Origin: Auanema rhodensis
Lineage: Eukaryota; Nematoda; Chromadorea; Rhabditida; Rhabditidae
Reading direction: 5' to 3'
Assembly: GCA_964057225.1 (NCBI GenBank)
Contig: OZ059896.1
Span: 5,084,001 to 5,148,000, forward strand
DNA: 64,000 nucleotides
Part shown: piece by piece, positions 1 to 9,680 of the stretch
How positions within the stretch are numbered: the first letter of the stretch is position 1
Layout of the letters: the number at the start of each line of letters is the position of its first letter
The notes under the pieces: model-generated
What the model was told of the DNA's origin: nothing
Database searches by the model: none
Seen by the model: only the letters and a program-made list of their open reading frames with translations
Made by a program: the position numbers and the translations under genes

Positions 1-2171
1 TTGTTTTTAGACTAATATGGACATGGGGAATCTAATTTTGAAAACCGCATCTCTTTATCTTTCAAGTGAAGCGAGTTACATACCAAGTGCACATCACGTG
101 TACATTTAATTAGCATAAATTAAAGTTCACGTAAATTTCAAAGTCATGGTTACCATGCACCAATATCAATAAAAATTTGTTTTTAGACTAATATGGATAT
201 GGGGAATCTAATTTTGAAAACCGCATCTCTTTATCTTTCACGTGAAGCGAGGTACATACCAAGTGCACATCACGTGTACATTTAATTAGCATAAATTAAA
301 GTTCACGTAAATTTCAAAGTCATGGTTACCATGCACCAATATCAATAAAAATTTGTTTTTAGACTAATATGGACATGGGGAATCTAATTTTGAAAACCGC
401 ATCTCTTTATCTTTCAAGTGAAGCGAGTTACATACCAAGTGCACATCACGTGTACATTTAATTAGCATAAATTAAAGTTCACGTAAATTTCAAAGTCATG
501 GTTACCATGCACCAATATCAATAAAAATTTGTTTTTAGACTAATATGAACATGGGGAATCTAATTTTGGAAACCGCATCTCTTTATCTTTCACGTGAAGC
601 GAGTTACATACCAAGTGCACATAACGTGTACATTTAATTAGCATAAATTAAAGTTCACGTAAATTTCAAAGTCATGGTTACCATGAACCAATATCAATAA
701 AAATTTGTTTTCAAACTAATTTGGACATGGGGAATCTAATTTTGAAAACCGCATCTCTTTATCTTTCAAGTGAAGCGAGTTACATACCAAGTGCACATCA
801 CGTGTACATTTAATTAGCATAAATTAAAGTTCACGTAAATTTCAAAGTCATGGTTACCATGCACCAATATTAATAAAAATTTGTTTTTAGACTAATATGG
901 ACATGAGGAATCTAATTTTGAAAATCGCATCTCTTTATCTTTCACGTGAAGCGAGTTACATACCAAGTGCACATCACGTGTACATTTAATTAGCATAAAT
1001 TAAAGTTCACGTAAATTTCAAAGTCATGGTTACCATGCACCAATATTAATAAAAATTTGTTTTTAGACTAATATGGACATGGGGAATCTAATTTTGAAAA
1101 CCGCATCTCTTTATCTTTCACGTGAAGCGAGTTACATACCAAGTGCACATCACGTGTACATTTAATTAGCATAAATTAAAGTTCACGTAAATTTCAAAGT
1201 CATGGTTACCATGAACCAATATCAATAAAAATTTGTTTTTAGACTAATATGGACATGGGGAATCTAATTTTGAAAACCGCATCTCTTTATCTTTCAAGTG
1301 AAGCGAGTTACATACCAAGTGCACATCACGTGTACATTTAATTAGCATAAATTAAAGTTCACGTAAATTTCAAAGTCATGGTTACCATGCACCAATATCA
1401 ATAAAAATTTGTTTTTAGACTAATATGGACATGGGGAATCTAATTTTGAAAACCGCATCTCTTTATCTTTCACGTGAAGCGAGTTACATACCAAGTGCAC
1501 ATCACGTGTACAATTAATTAGCATAAATTAAAGTTCACGTAAATTTCAAAGTCATGGTTACCATGCACCAATATCAATAAAAATTTGTTTTTAGACTAAT
1601 ATGGACATGGGGAATCTAATTTTGAAAACCGCATCTCTTTATCTTTCACGTGAAGCGAGTTACATACCAAGTGCACATCACGTGTACACTTAATTAGCAT
1701 AAATTAAAGTTCACGTAAATTTCAAAGTCATGGTTACCATGCACCAATATCAATAAAAATTTGTTTTTAGACTAATATGGACATGGGGAATCTAATTTTG
1801 AAAACCGCATCTCTTTATCTTTCACGTGAAGCGAGTTACATACCAAGTGCACATCACGTGTACATTTAATTAGCATAAAGTAAAGTTCACGTAAATTTCA
1901 AAGTCATGGTTACCATGCACCAATATCAATAAAAATTTGTTTTTAGACTAATATGGACATGGGGAATCTAATTTTGAAAATCGCATCTCTTTATCTTTCA
2001 CGTGAAGCGAGTTACATACCAAGTGCACATCACGTGTACATTTAATTAGCATAAATTAAAGTTCACGTAAATTTCAAAGTCATGGTTACCATGAACCAAT
2101 ATCAATAAAAATTTGTTTTTAGACTAATATGGACATGGGGAATCTAATTTTGAAAACCGCATCTCTTTATC

Positions 2172-2188
2172 TTTCACGTGAAGCGAGT
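2172..2188 (+). other. Degenerate CENP-B-box-like 17-mer (monomer 60-76)
   Basis: Aligned to the mammalian CENP-B box core (NTTCGNNNNANNCGGGN), the sequence TTTCACGTGAAGCGAGT matches 7 of the 9 fixed bases. The mismatches are TTCA for TTCG and CGAG for CGGG. A 7-of-9 match is expected by chance roughly once in every two monomers of this length when both strands are scanned, so the resemblance alone is weak. The site recurs in essentially every monomer, and the frequent C65A variant falls at an unconstrained box position. It is noted as a candidate only. Confidence 0.25.
2175..2180. promoter_or_regulatory. CACGTG palindrome 1 (monomer 63-68)
   Basis: CACGTG sits in the 10-bp perfect palindrome TTCACGTGAA. 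It is the E-box/G-box core bound by many bHLH proteins, and by bZIP proteins in plants. It recurs through the array but is switched to CAAGTG by the common C65A allele, so the palindrome is a presence/absence polymorphism among monomers. Whether any protein binds it is unknown. Confidence 0.5.
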
Positions 2189-2206
2189 TACATACCAAGT
2201 GCACAT

Positions 2207-2212
2207 CACGTG
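2207..2212. promoter_or_regulatory. CACGTG 2, in a CDEI-like ATCACGTG (monomer 95-100)
   Basis: The second CACGTG begins 32 bp after the first. With the two bases before it, it fits RTCACRTG, the consensus of the budding-yeast centromere element CDEI bound by the bHLH protein Cbf1. The C95A allele (ATAACGTG), usually linked to G20A, destroys it in a minority of monomers, for example near 622, 23,152, 32,302, 45,854 and 59,758. The match is to a generic bHLH site, so it is not proof of a centromere function. Confidence 0.4.
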
Positions 2213-2216
2213 TACA

Positions 2217-2236
2217 TTTAATTAGCATAAATTAAA
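2217..2236. repeat. AT-rich dyad, 7-bp arms and 6-bp loop (monomer 105-124)
   Basis: TTTAATT and AATTAAA are perfect reverse complements separated by AGCATA, which could form a short hairpin or cruciform. Two recurrent array alleles, T105C (TACACTTAAT) and T120G (AAAGTAAAG), each break one base pair of the stem, so monomers differ in dyad strength. Confidence 0.5.
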
Positions 2237-2239
2237 GTT

Positions 2240-2245
2240 CACGTA
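2240..2245 (+). promoter_or_regulatory. Third CACGT motif, CACGTA (monomer 128-133)
   Basis: A third, half-palindromic CACGT core begins 33 bp after the second. The three cores at monomer positions 63, 95 and 128 are thus about three helical turns apart each and would lie on roughly the same DNA face. Variation here is rare (19,315 G to T; TTCGCG near 13,327). Confidence 0.4.
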
Positions 2246-2256
2246 AATTTCAAAGT

Positions 2257-2269
2257 CATGGTTACCATG
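2257..2269. repeat. CATGGT-T-ACCATG dyad (monomer 145-157)
   Basis: Six-base perfect inverted arms flank a single central T. In monomers with the C158A allele the arms lengthen to 7 bp (TCATGGT-T-ACCATGA). The C153G allele (TAGCATG), found only from 34.4 kb onward, breaks the dyad. Function is unknown. Confidence 0.55.
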
Positions 2270-2279
2270 CACCAATATC

Positions 2280-2290
2280 AATAAAAATTT
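2280..2290 (+). other. AATAAA hexamer merging into an A5T3 tract (monomer 168 to next 2)
   Basis: Nearly every monomer ends in AATAAAAATTT. AATAAA is the canonical eukaryotic poly(A) signal hexamer, here only on the strand shown. The AAAAATTT tract followed two bases later by TTTTT is of the kind that bends DNA. Exceptions include AATGAAAATT near 7,738 and AATAACAATT at 8,441 and 9,849. Both roles are possible but untested, and in so AT-rich a monomer the hexamer may be incidental. Confidence 0.35.
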
Positions 2291-2816
2291 GTTTTTAGAC
2301 TAATATGGACATGGGGAATCTAATTTTGAAAATCGCATCTCTTTATCTTTCACGTGAAGCGAGTTACATACCAAGTGCACATCACGTGTACATTTAATTA
2401 GCATAAATTAAAGTTCACGTAAATTTCAAAGTCATGGTTACCATGCACCAATATCAATAAAAATTTGTTTTTAGACTAATATGGACATGGGGAATCTAAT
2501 TTTGAAAACCGCATCTCTTTATCTTTCACGTGAAGCGAGTTACATACCAAGTGCACATCACGTGTACATTTAATTAGCATAAAGTAAAGTTCACGTAAAT
2601 TTCAAAGTCATGGTTACCATGCACCAATATCAATAAAAATTTGTTTTTAGACTAATATGGACATGGGGAATCTAATTTTGAAAATCGCATCTCTTTATCT
2701 TTCACGTGAAGCGAGTTACATACCAAGTGCACATCACGTGTACATTTAATTAGCATAAATTAAAGTTCACGTAAATTTCAAAGTCATGGTTACCATGAAC
2801 CAATATCAATAAAAAT

Positions 2817-5280
2817 TTGTTTTTAGACTAATATGGACATGGGGAATCTAATTTTGAAAATCGCATCTCTTTATCTTTCACGTGAAGCGAGTTACATACC
2901 AAGTGCACATCACGTGTACATTTAATTAGCATAAATTAAAGTTCACGTAAATTTCAAAGTCATGGTTACCATGAACCAATATCAATAAAAATTTGTTTTT
3001 AGACTAATATGGACATGGGGAATCTAATTTTGAAAACCGCATCTCTTTATCTTTCACGTGAAGCGAGTTACATACCAAGTGCACATCACGTGTACATTTA
3101 ATTAGCATAAATTAAAGTTCACGTAAATTTCAAAGTCATGGTTACCATGCACCAATATTAATAAAAATTTGTTTTTAGACTAATATGGACATGGGGAATC
3201 TAATTTTGAAAACCGCATCTCTTTATCTTTCACGTGAAGCGTGTTACATACCAAGTGCACATCACGTGTACATTTAATTAGCATAAATTAAAGTTCACGT
3301 AAATTTCAAAGTCATGGTTACCATGCACCAATATCAATAAAAATTTGTTTTTAGACTAATATGGACACGGAGAATCTAATTTTGAAAACCGCATCTCTTT
3401 ATCTTTCACGTGAAGCGAGTTACATACCAAGTGCACATCACGTGTACATTTAATTAGCATAAATTAAAGTTCACGTAAATTTCAAAGTCATGGTTACCAT
3501 GCACCAATATCAATAAAAATTTGTTTTTAGACTAATATGGACATGGGGAATCTAATTTTGAAAACCGCATCTCTTTATCTTTCACGTGAAGCGAGTTACA
3601 TACCAAGTGCACATCACGTGTACATTTAATTAGCATAAATTAAAGTTCACGTAAATTTCAAAGTCATGGTTACCATGCACCAATATCAATAAAAATTTGT
3701 TTTTAGACTAATATGGACATGGGAAATCTAATTTTGAAAACCGCATCTCTTTATCTTTCACGTGAAGCGTGTTACATACCAAGTGCACATCACGTGTACA
3801 TTTAATTAGCATAAATTAAAGTTCACGTAAATTTCAAAGTCATGGTTACCATGCACCAATATCAATAAAAATTTGTTTTTAGACTAATATGGACACGGAG
3901 AATCTAATTTTGAAAACCGCATCTCTTTATCTTTCACGTGAAGCGAGTTACATACCAAGTGCACATCACGTGTACATTTAATTAGCATAAATTAAAGTTC
4001 ACGTAAATTTCAAAGTCATGGTTACCATGCACCAATATCAATAAAAATTTGTTTTTAGACTAATATGGACATGGGGAATCTAATTTTGAAAACCGCATCT
4101 CTTTATCTTTCACGTGAAGCGAGTTACATACCAAGTGCACATCACGTGTACATTTAATTAGCATAAATTAAAGTTCACGTAAATTTCAAAGTCATGGTTA
4201 CCATGAACCAATATCAATAAAAATTTGTTTTTAGACTAATATGGACATGGGGAATCTAATTTTGAAAATCGCATCTCTTTATCTTTCACGTGAAGCGAGT
4301 TACATACCAAGTGCACATCACGTGTACATTTAATTAGCATAAATTAAAGTTCACGTAAATTTCAAAGTCATGGTTACCATGAACCAATATCAATAAAAAT
4401 TTGTTTTTAGACTAATATGGACATGGGGAATCTAATTTTGAAAACCGCATCTCTTTATCTTTCACGTGAAGCGAGTTACATACCAAGTGCACATCACGTG
4501 TACATTTAATTAGCATAAATTAAAGTTCACGTAAATTTCAAAGTCATGGTTACCATGCACCAATATTAATAAAAATTTGTTTTTAGACTAATATGGACAT
4601 GGGGAATCTAATTTTGAAAACCGCATCTCTTTATCTTTCACGTGAAGCGTGTTACATACCAAGTGCACATCACGTGTACATTTAATTAGCATAAATTAAA
4701 GTTCACGTAAATTTCAAAGTCATGGTTACCATGCACCAATATCAATAAAAATTTGTTTTTAGACTAATATGGACACGGAGAATCTAATTTTGAAAACCGC
4801 ATCTCTTTATCTTTCACGTGAAGCGAGTTACATACCAAGTGCACATCACGTGTACATTTAATTAGCATAAATTAAAGTTCACGTAAATTTCAAAGTCATG
4901 GTTACCATGCACCAATATCAATAAAAATTTGTTTTTAGACTAATATGGACATGGGGAATCTAATTTTGAAAACCGCATCTCTTTATCTTTCACGTGAAGC
5001 GAGTTACATACCAAGTGCACATCACGTGTACACTTAATTAGCATAAATTAAAGTTCACGTAAATTTCAAAGTCATGGTTACCATGCACCAATATCAATAA
5101 AAATTTGTTTTTAGACTAATATGGACATGGGGAATCTAATTTTGAAAACCGCATCTCTTTATCTTTCACGTGAAGCGAGTTACATACCAAGTGCACATCA
5201 CGTGTACATTTAATTAGCATAAATTAAAGTTCACGTAAATTTCAAAGTCATGGTTACCATGCACCAATATTAATAAAAAT
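2817..5280 (+). repeat. 8-monomer (1,408 bp) higher-order repeat with nested trimer
   Basis: The monomer order C45T+C158A, C167T, GCGTGTT (A74T), CACGGAG (T24C+G27A) starts at 2,817 and again at 4,225. Marker pairs support an exact 1,408-bp step: GTGTTAC at 3,241 and 4,649, and GGACACGGAG at 3,363 and 4,771. Inside the first unit the trio GCGTGTT, CACGGAG, plain is itself tandemly doubled (3,169-3,696 and 3,697-4,224; 528 bp). The A74T allele was seen only in these three monomers. The nesting shows that a trimer duplication preceded or accompanied the 8-mer step. After 4,928 the second unit diverges. Confidence 0.8.
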
Positions 5281-6336
5281 TTGTTTTTAGACTAATATGG
5301 ACATGGGGAATCTAATTTTGAAAACCGCATCTCTTTATCTTTCACGTGAAGCGAGTTACATACCAAGTGCACATCACGTGTACATTTAATTAGCATAAAT
5401 TAAAGTTCACGTAAATTTCAAAGTCATGGTTACCATGAACCAATATCAATAAAAATTTGTTTTTAGACTAATATGGACATGGGGAATCTAATTTTGAAAA
5501 CCGCATCTCTTTATCTTTCACGTGAAGCGAGTTACATACCAAGTGCACATCACGTGTACATTTAATTAGCATAAATTAAAGTTCACGTAAATTTCAAAGT
5601 CATGGTTACCATGCACCAATATCAATAAAAATTTGTTTTTAGACTAATATGGACATGGAGAATCTAATTTTGAAAACCGCATCTCTTTATCTTTCACGTG
5701 AAGCGAGTTACATACCAAGTGCACATCACGTGTACATTTAATTAGCATAAATTAAAGTTCACGTAAATTTCAAAGTCATGGTTACCATGCACCAATATCA
5801 ATAAAAATTTGTTTTTAGACTAATATGGACATGGGGAATCTAATTTTGAAAACCGCATCTCTTTATCTTTCACGTGAAGCGAGTTACATACCAAGTGCAC
5901 ATCACGTGTACATTTAATTAGCATAAAGTAAAGTTCACGTAAATTTCAAAGTCATGGTTACCATGCACCAATATCAATAAAAATTTGTTTTTAGACTAAT
6001 ATGGACATGGGGAATCTAATTTTGAAAACCGCATCTCTTTATCTTTCACGTGAAGCGAGTTACATACCAAGTGCACATCACGTGTACATTTAATTAGCAT
6101 AAAGTAAAGTTCACGTAAATTTCAAAGTCATGGTTACCATGAACCAATATCAATAAAAATTTGTTTTTAGACTAATATGGACATGGGGAATCTAATTTTG
6201 AAAACCGCATCTCTTTATCTTTCACGTGAAGCGAGTTACATACCAAGTGCACATCACGTGTACATTTAATTAGCATAAATTAAAGTTCACGTAAATTTCA
6301 AAGTCATGGTTACCATGCACCAATATTAATAAAAAA

Positions 6337-9300
6337 TTGTTTTTAGACTAATATGGACATGGGGAATCTAATTTTGGAAATCGCATCTCTTTATCTTTCA
6401 CGTGAAGCGAGTTACATACCAAGTGCACATCACGTGTACATTTAATTAGCATAAATTAAAGTTCACGTAAATTTCAAAGTCATGGTTACCATGAACCAAT
6501 ATCAATAAAAATTTGTTTTTAGACTGATATGGACATGGGGAATCTAATTTTGAAAACCGCATCTCTTTATCTTTCACGTGAAGCGAGTTACATACCAAGT
6601 GCACATCACGTGTACATTTAATTAGCATAAATTAAAGTTCACGTAAATTTCAAAGTCATGGTTACCATGCACCAATATTAATAAAAAATTGTTTTTAGAC
6701 TAATATGGACATGGGGAATCTAATTTTGAAAACCGCATCTCTTTATCTTTCAAGTGAAGCGAGTTACATACCAAGTGCACATCACGTGTACATTTAATTA
6801 GCATAAATTAAAGTTCACGTAAATTTCAAAGTCATGGTTACCATGAACCAATATCAATAAAAATTTGTTTTCAGACTAATTTGGACATGGGGAATCTAAT
6901 TTTGAAAACCGCATCTCTTTATCTTTCAAGTGAAGCGAGTTACATACCAAGTGCACATCACGTGTACATTTAATTAGCATAAATTAAAGTTCACGTAAAT
7001 TTCAAAGTCATGGTTACCATGCACCAATATTAATAAAAATTTGTTTTTAGACTAATATGGACATGATGAATCTAATTTTGAAAATCGCATCTCTTTATCT
7101 TTCACGTGAAGCGAGTTACATACCAAGTGCACATCACGTGTACATTTAATTAGCATAAATTAAAGTTCACGTAAATTTCAAAGTCATGGTTACCATGAAC
7201 CAATATCAATAAAAATTTGTTTTTAGACTAATATGGACATGGGGAATCTAATTTTGAAAACCGCATCTCTTTATCTTTCACGTGAAGCGAGTTACATACC
7301 AAGTGCACATCACGTGTACATTTAATTAGCATAAAGTAAAGTTCACGTAAATTTCAAAGTCATGGTTACCATGCACCAATATCAATAAAAATTTGTTTTT
7401 AGACTAATATGGACATGGGGAATCTAATTTTGAAAATCGCATCTCTTTATCTTTCACGTGAAGCGAGTTACATACCAAGTGCACATCACGTGTACATTTA
7501 ATTAGCATAAATTAAAGTTCACGTAAATTTCAAAGTCATGGTTACCATGAACCAATATCAATAAAAATTTGTTTTTAGACTAATATGGACATGGGGAATC
7601 TAATTTTGAAAACCGCATCTCTTTATCTTTCACGTGAAGCGAGTTACATACCAAGTGCACATCACGTGTACATTTAATTAGCATAAATTAAAGTTCACGT
7701 AAATTTCAAAGTCATGGTTACCATGCACCAATATTAATGAAAATTTGTTTTTAGACTAATATGGACATGGGGAATCTAATTTTGAAAACCGCATCTCTTT
7801 ATCTTTCACGTGAAGCGAGTTACATACCAAGTGCACATCACGTGTACATTTAATTAGCATAAATTAAAGTTCACGTAAATTTCAAAGTCATGGTTACCAT
7901 GAACCAATATCAATAAAAATTTGTTTTTAGACTGATATGGACATGGGGAATCTAATTTTGAAAACCGCATCTCTTTATCTTTCACGTGAAGCGAGTTACA
8001 TACCAAGTGCACATCACGTGTACACTTAATTAGCATAAATTAAAGTTCACGTAAATTTCAAAGTCATGGTTACCATGCACCAATATCAATAAAAATTTGT
8101 TTTTAGACTAATATGGACATGGGGAATCTAATTTTGAAAACCGCATCTCTTTATCTTTCACGTGAAGCGAGTTACATACCAAGTGCACATCACGTGTACA
8201 TTTAATTAGCATAAATTAAAGTTCACGTAAAATTCAAAGTCATGGTTACCATGAACCAATATCAATAAAAATTTGTTTTTAAACTAATATGGACATGGGG
8301 AATCTAATTTTGAAAACCGCATCTCTTTATCTTTCACGTGAAGCGAGTTACATACCTAGTGCACATCACGTGTACATTTAATTAGCATAAATTAAAGTTC
8401 ACGTAAATTTCAAAGTCATGGTTACCATGAACCAATATCAATAACAATTTGTTTTTAGACTAATTTGGACATGGGGAATCTAATTTTGAAAACCGCATCT
8501 CTTTATCTTTCAAGTGAAGCGAGTTACATACCAAGTGCACATCACGTGTACATTTAATTAGCATAAATTAAAGTTCACGTAAATTTCAAAGTCATGGTTA
8601 CCATGAACCAATATCAATAAAAATTTGTTTTCAAACTAATATGGACATGGGGAATCTAATTTTGAAAACCGCATCTCTTTATCTTTCAAGTGAAGCGAGT
8701 TACATACCAAGTGCACATCACGTGTACATTTAATTAGCATAAATTAAAGTTCACGTAAATTTCAAAGTCATGGTTACCATGAACCAATATCAATAAAAAT
8801 TTGTTTTTAGACTAATATGGACATGGGGAATCTAATTTTGAAAACCGCATCTCTTTATCTTTCACGTGAAGCGAGTTACATACCAAGTGCACATCACGTG
8901 TACATTTAATTAGCATAAATTAAAGTTCACGTAAATTTCAAAGTCATGGTTACCATGCACCAATATTAATAAAAATTTGTTTTTAGACTAATATGGACAT
9001 GGGGAATCTAATTTTGAAAACCGCATCTCTTTATCTTTCACGTGAAGCGAGTTACATACCAAGTGCACATCACGTGTACATTTAATTAGCATAAATTAAA
9101 GTTCACGTAAATTTCAAAGTCATGGTTACCATGCACCAATATCAATAAAAATTTGTCTTTAGACTAATATGGACATGGGGAATCTAATTTTGAAAACCGC
9201 ATCTCTTTATCTTTCACGTGAAGCGAGTTACATACCAAGTGCACATCACGTGTACATTTAATTAGCATAAATTAAAGTTCACGTAAATTTCAAAGTCATG

Positions 9301-9680
9301 GTTACCATGCACCAATATCAATAAAAATTTGTTTTTAGACTGATATGGACATGGGGAATCTAATTTTGAAAACCGCATCTCTTTATCTTTCACGTGAAGC
9401 GAGTTACATACCAAGTGCACATCACGTGTACACTTAATTAGCATAAATTAAAGTTCACGTAAATTTCAAAGTCATGGTTACCATGCACCAATATCAATAA
9501 AAATTTGTTTTTAGACTAATATGGACATGGGGAATCTAATTTTGAAAACCGCATCTCTTTATCTTTCAAGTGAAGCGAGTTACATACCAAGTGCACATCA
9601 CGTGTACATTTAATTAGCATAAATTAAAGTTCACGTAAATTTCAAAGTCATGGTTACCATGCACCAATATCAATAAAAAT
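6337..9680 (+). repeat. 8-monomer (1,408 bp) period marked by the A14G monomer
   Basis: The rare AGACTGATAT variant occurs at 6,521, 7,929 and 9,337, exactly 1,408 bp apart. I noticed it nowhere else. The following monomers of the second and third units agree in order: T105C, A85T with AATAACAATT (8,441 and 9,849, again 1,408 bp apart), A17T with C65A, then T8C and G10A with C65A. The first unit shares only the marker monomer and its neighbourhood. It is therefore a partly eroded higher-order repeat whose units have taken up other monomers. It overlaps the start of the diverged island. Confidence 0.75.

Larger units (their letters stand above)
2113..2288 (+). repeat. Reference monomer (consensus-like copy 13)
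   Basis: This copy carries what I read as the commonest base at every variable site and is used here as the coordinate reference. Recurring variants seen across the array are: T8C, G10A, A14G, A17T, G20A, T24C, G26A, G27A, A30T, A41G, C45T, T62C, C65A, A85T, C95A, T105C, T120G, C153G, C158A and C167T. Some travel together: G20A often with C95A, A17T often with C65A, and G27A either with T24C or alone. I did not see C158A and C167T in one monomer, which gives three 3'-end types (CAC/ATC, CAC/ATT, AAC/ATC). Such shared discrete alleles are the raw material of the higher-order repeats listed below. Confidence 0.9.
1..2816 (+). repeat. Left block, mixed monomer types (copies 1-16)
   Basis: Sixteen monomers with no clean higher-order period that I could resolve. 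C65A (CAAGTG) copies occur at 1, 353, 705 and 1233. Copy 4 (529-704) has the distinctive combination G20A, A41G, C95A and C158A, and copy 6 (881) has G26A with C45T. Copies 3-5 (353-880) closely match copies 131-133 (22,881-23,408), 22,528 bp or 128 monomers downstream, including the A20/G41/A95 combination. Private changes include GGATAT near 197 and GAGGTAC near 250. Confidence 0.75.

Noticed and set aside
2223-2232. POU/octamer-like ATGCTAAT on the minus strand (monomer 111-118)
   Set aside because: It is one mismatch from the classical octamer in a low-complexity AT-rich context, without supporting elements.
2271-2285. CCAAT box followed by AATAAA as a minimal transcription unit
   Set aside because: CCAAT at monomer 160-164 lies directly before AATAAA at 168-173, which makes no sensible promoter-to-terminator order, and both are likely in such AT-rich sequence.
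2113-2288. Assignment to the 176-bp Brassica CentBr or the Arabidopsis 180-bp satellite because of similar length
   Set aside because: The monomer does not resemble those sequences as I remember them, and length alone is not evidence of family. A database search would settle it.
6446-9444. Three minus-strand 60-codon open reading frames as genes
   Set aside because: They are one satellite monomer read through a stop-removing A14G variant, repeated at the 1,408-bp step; there is no promoter context, homology that I recognise, or coding signature.
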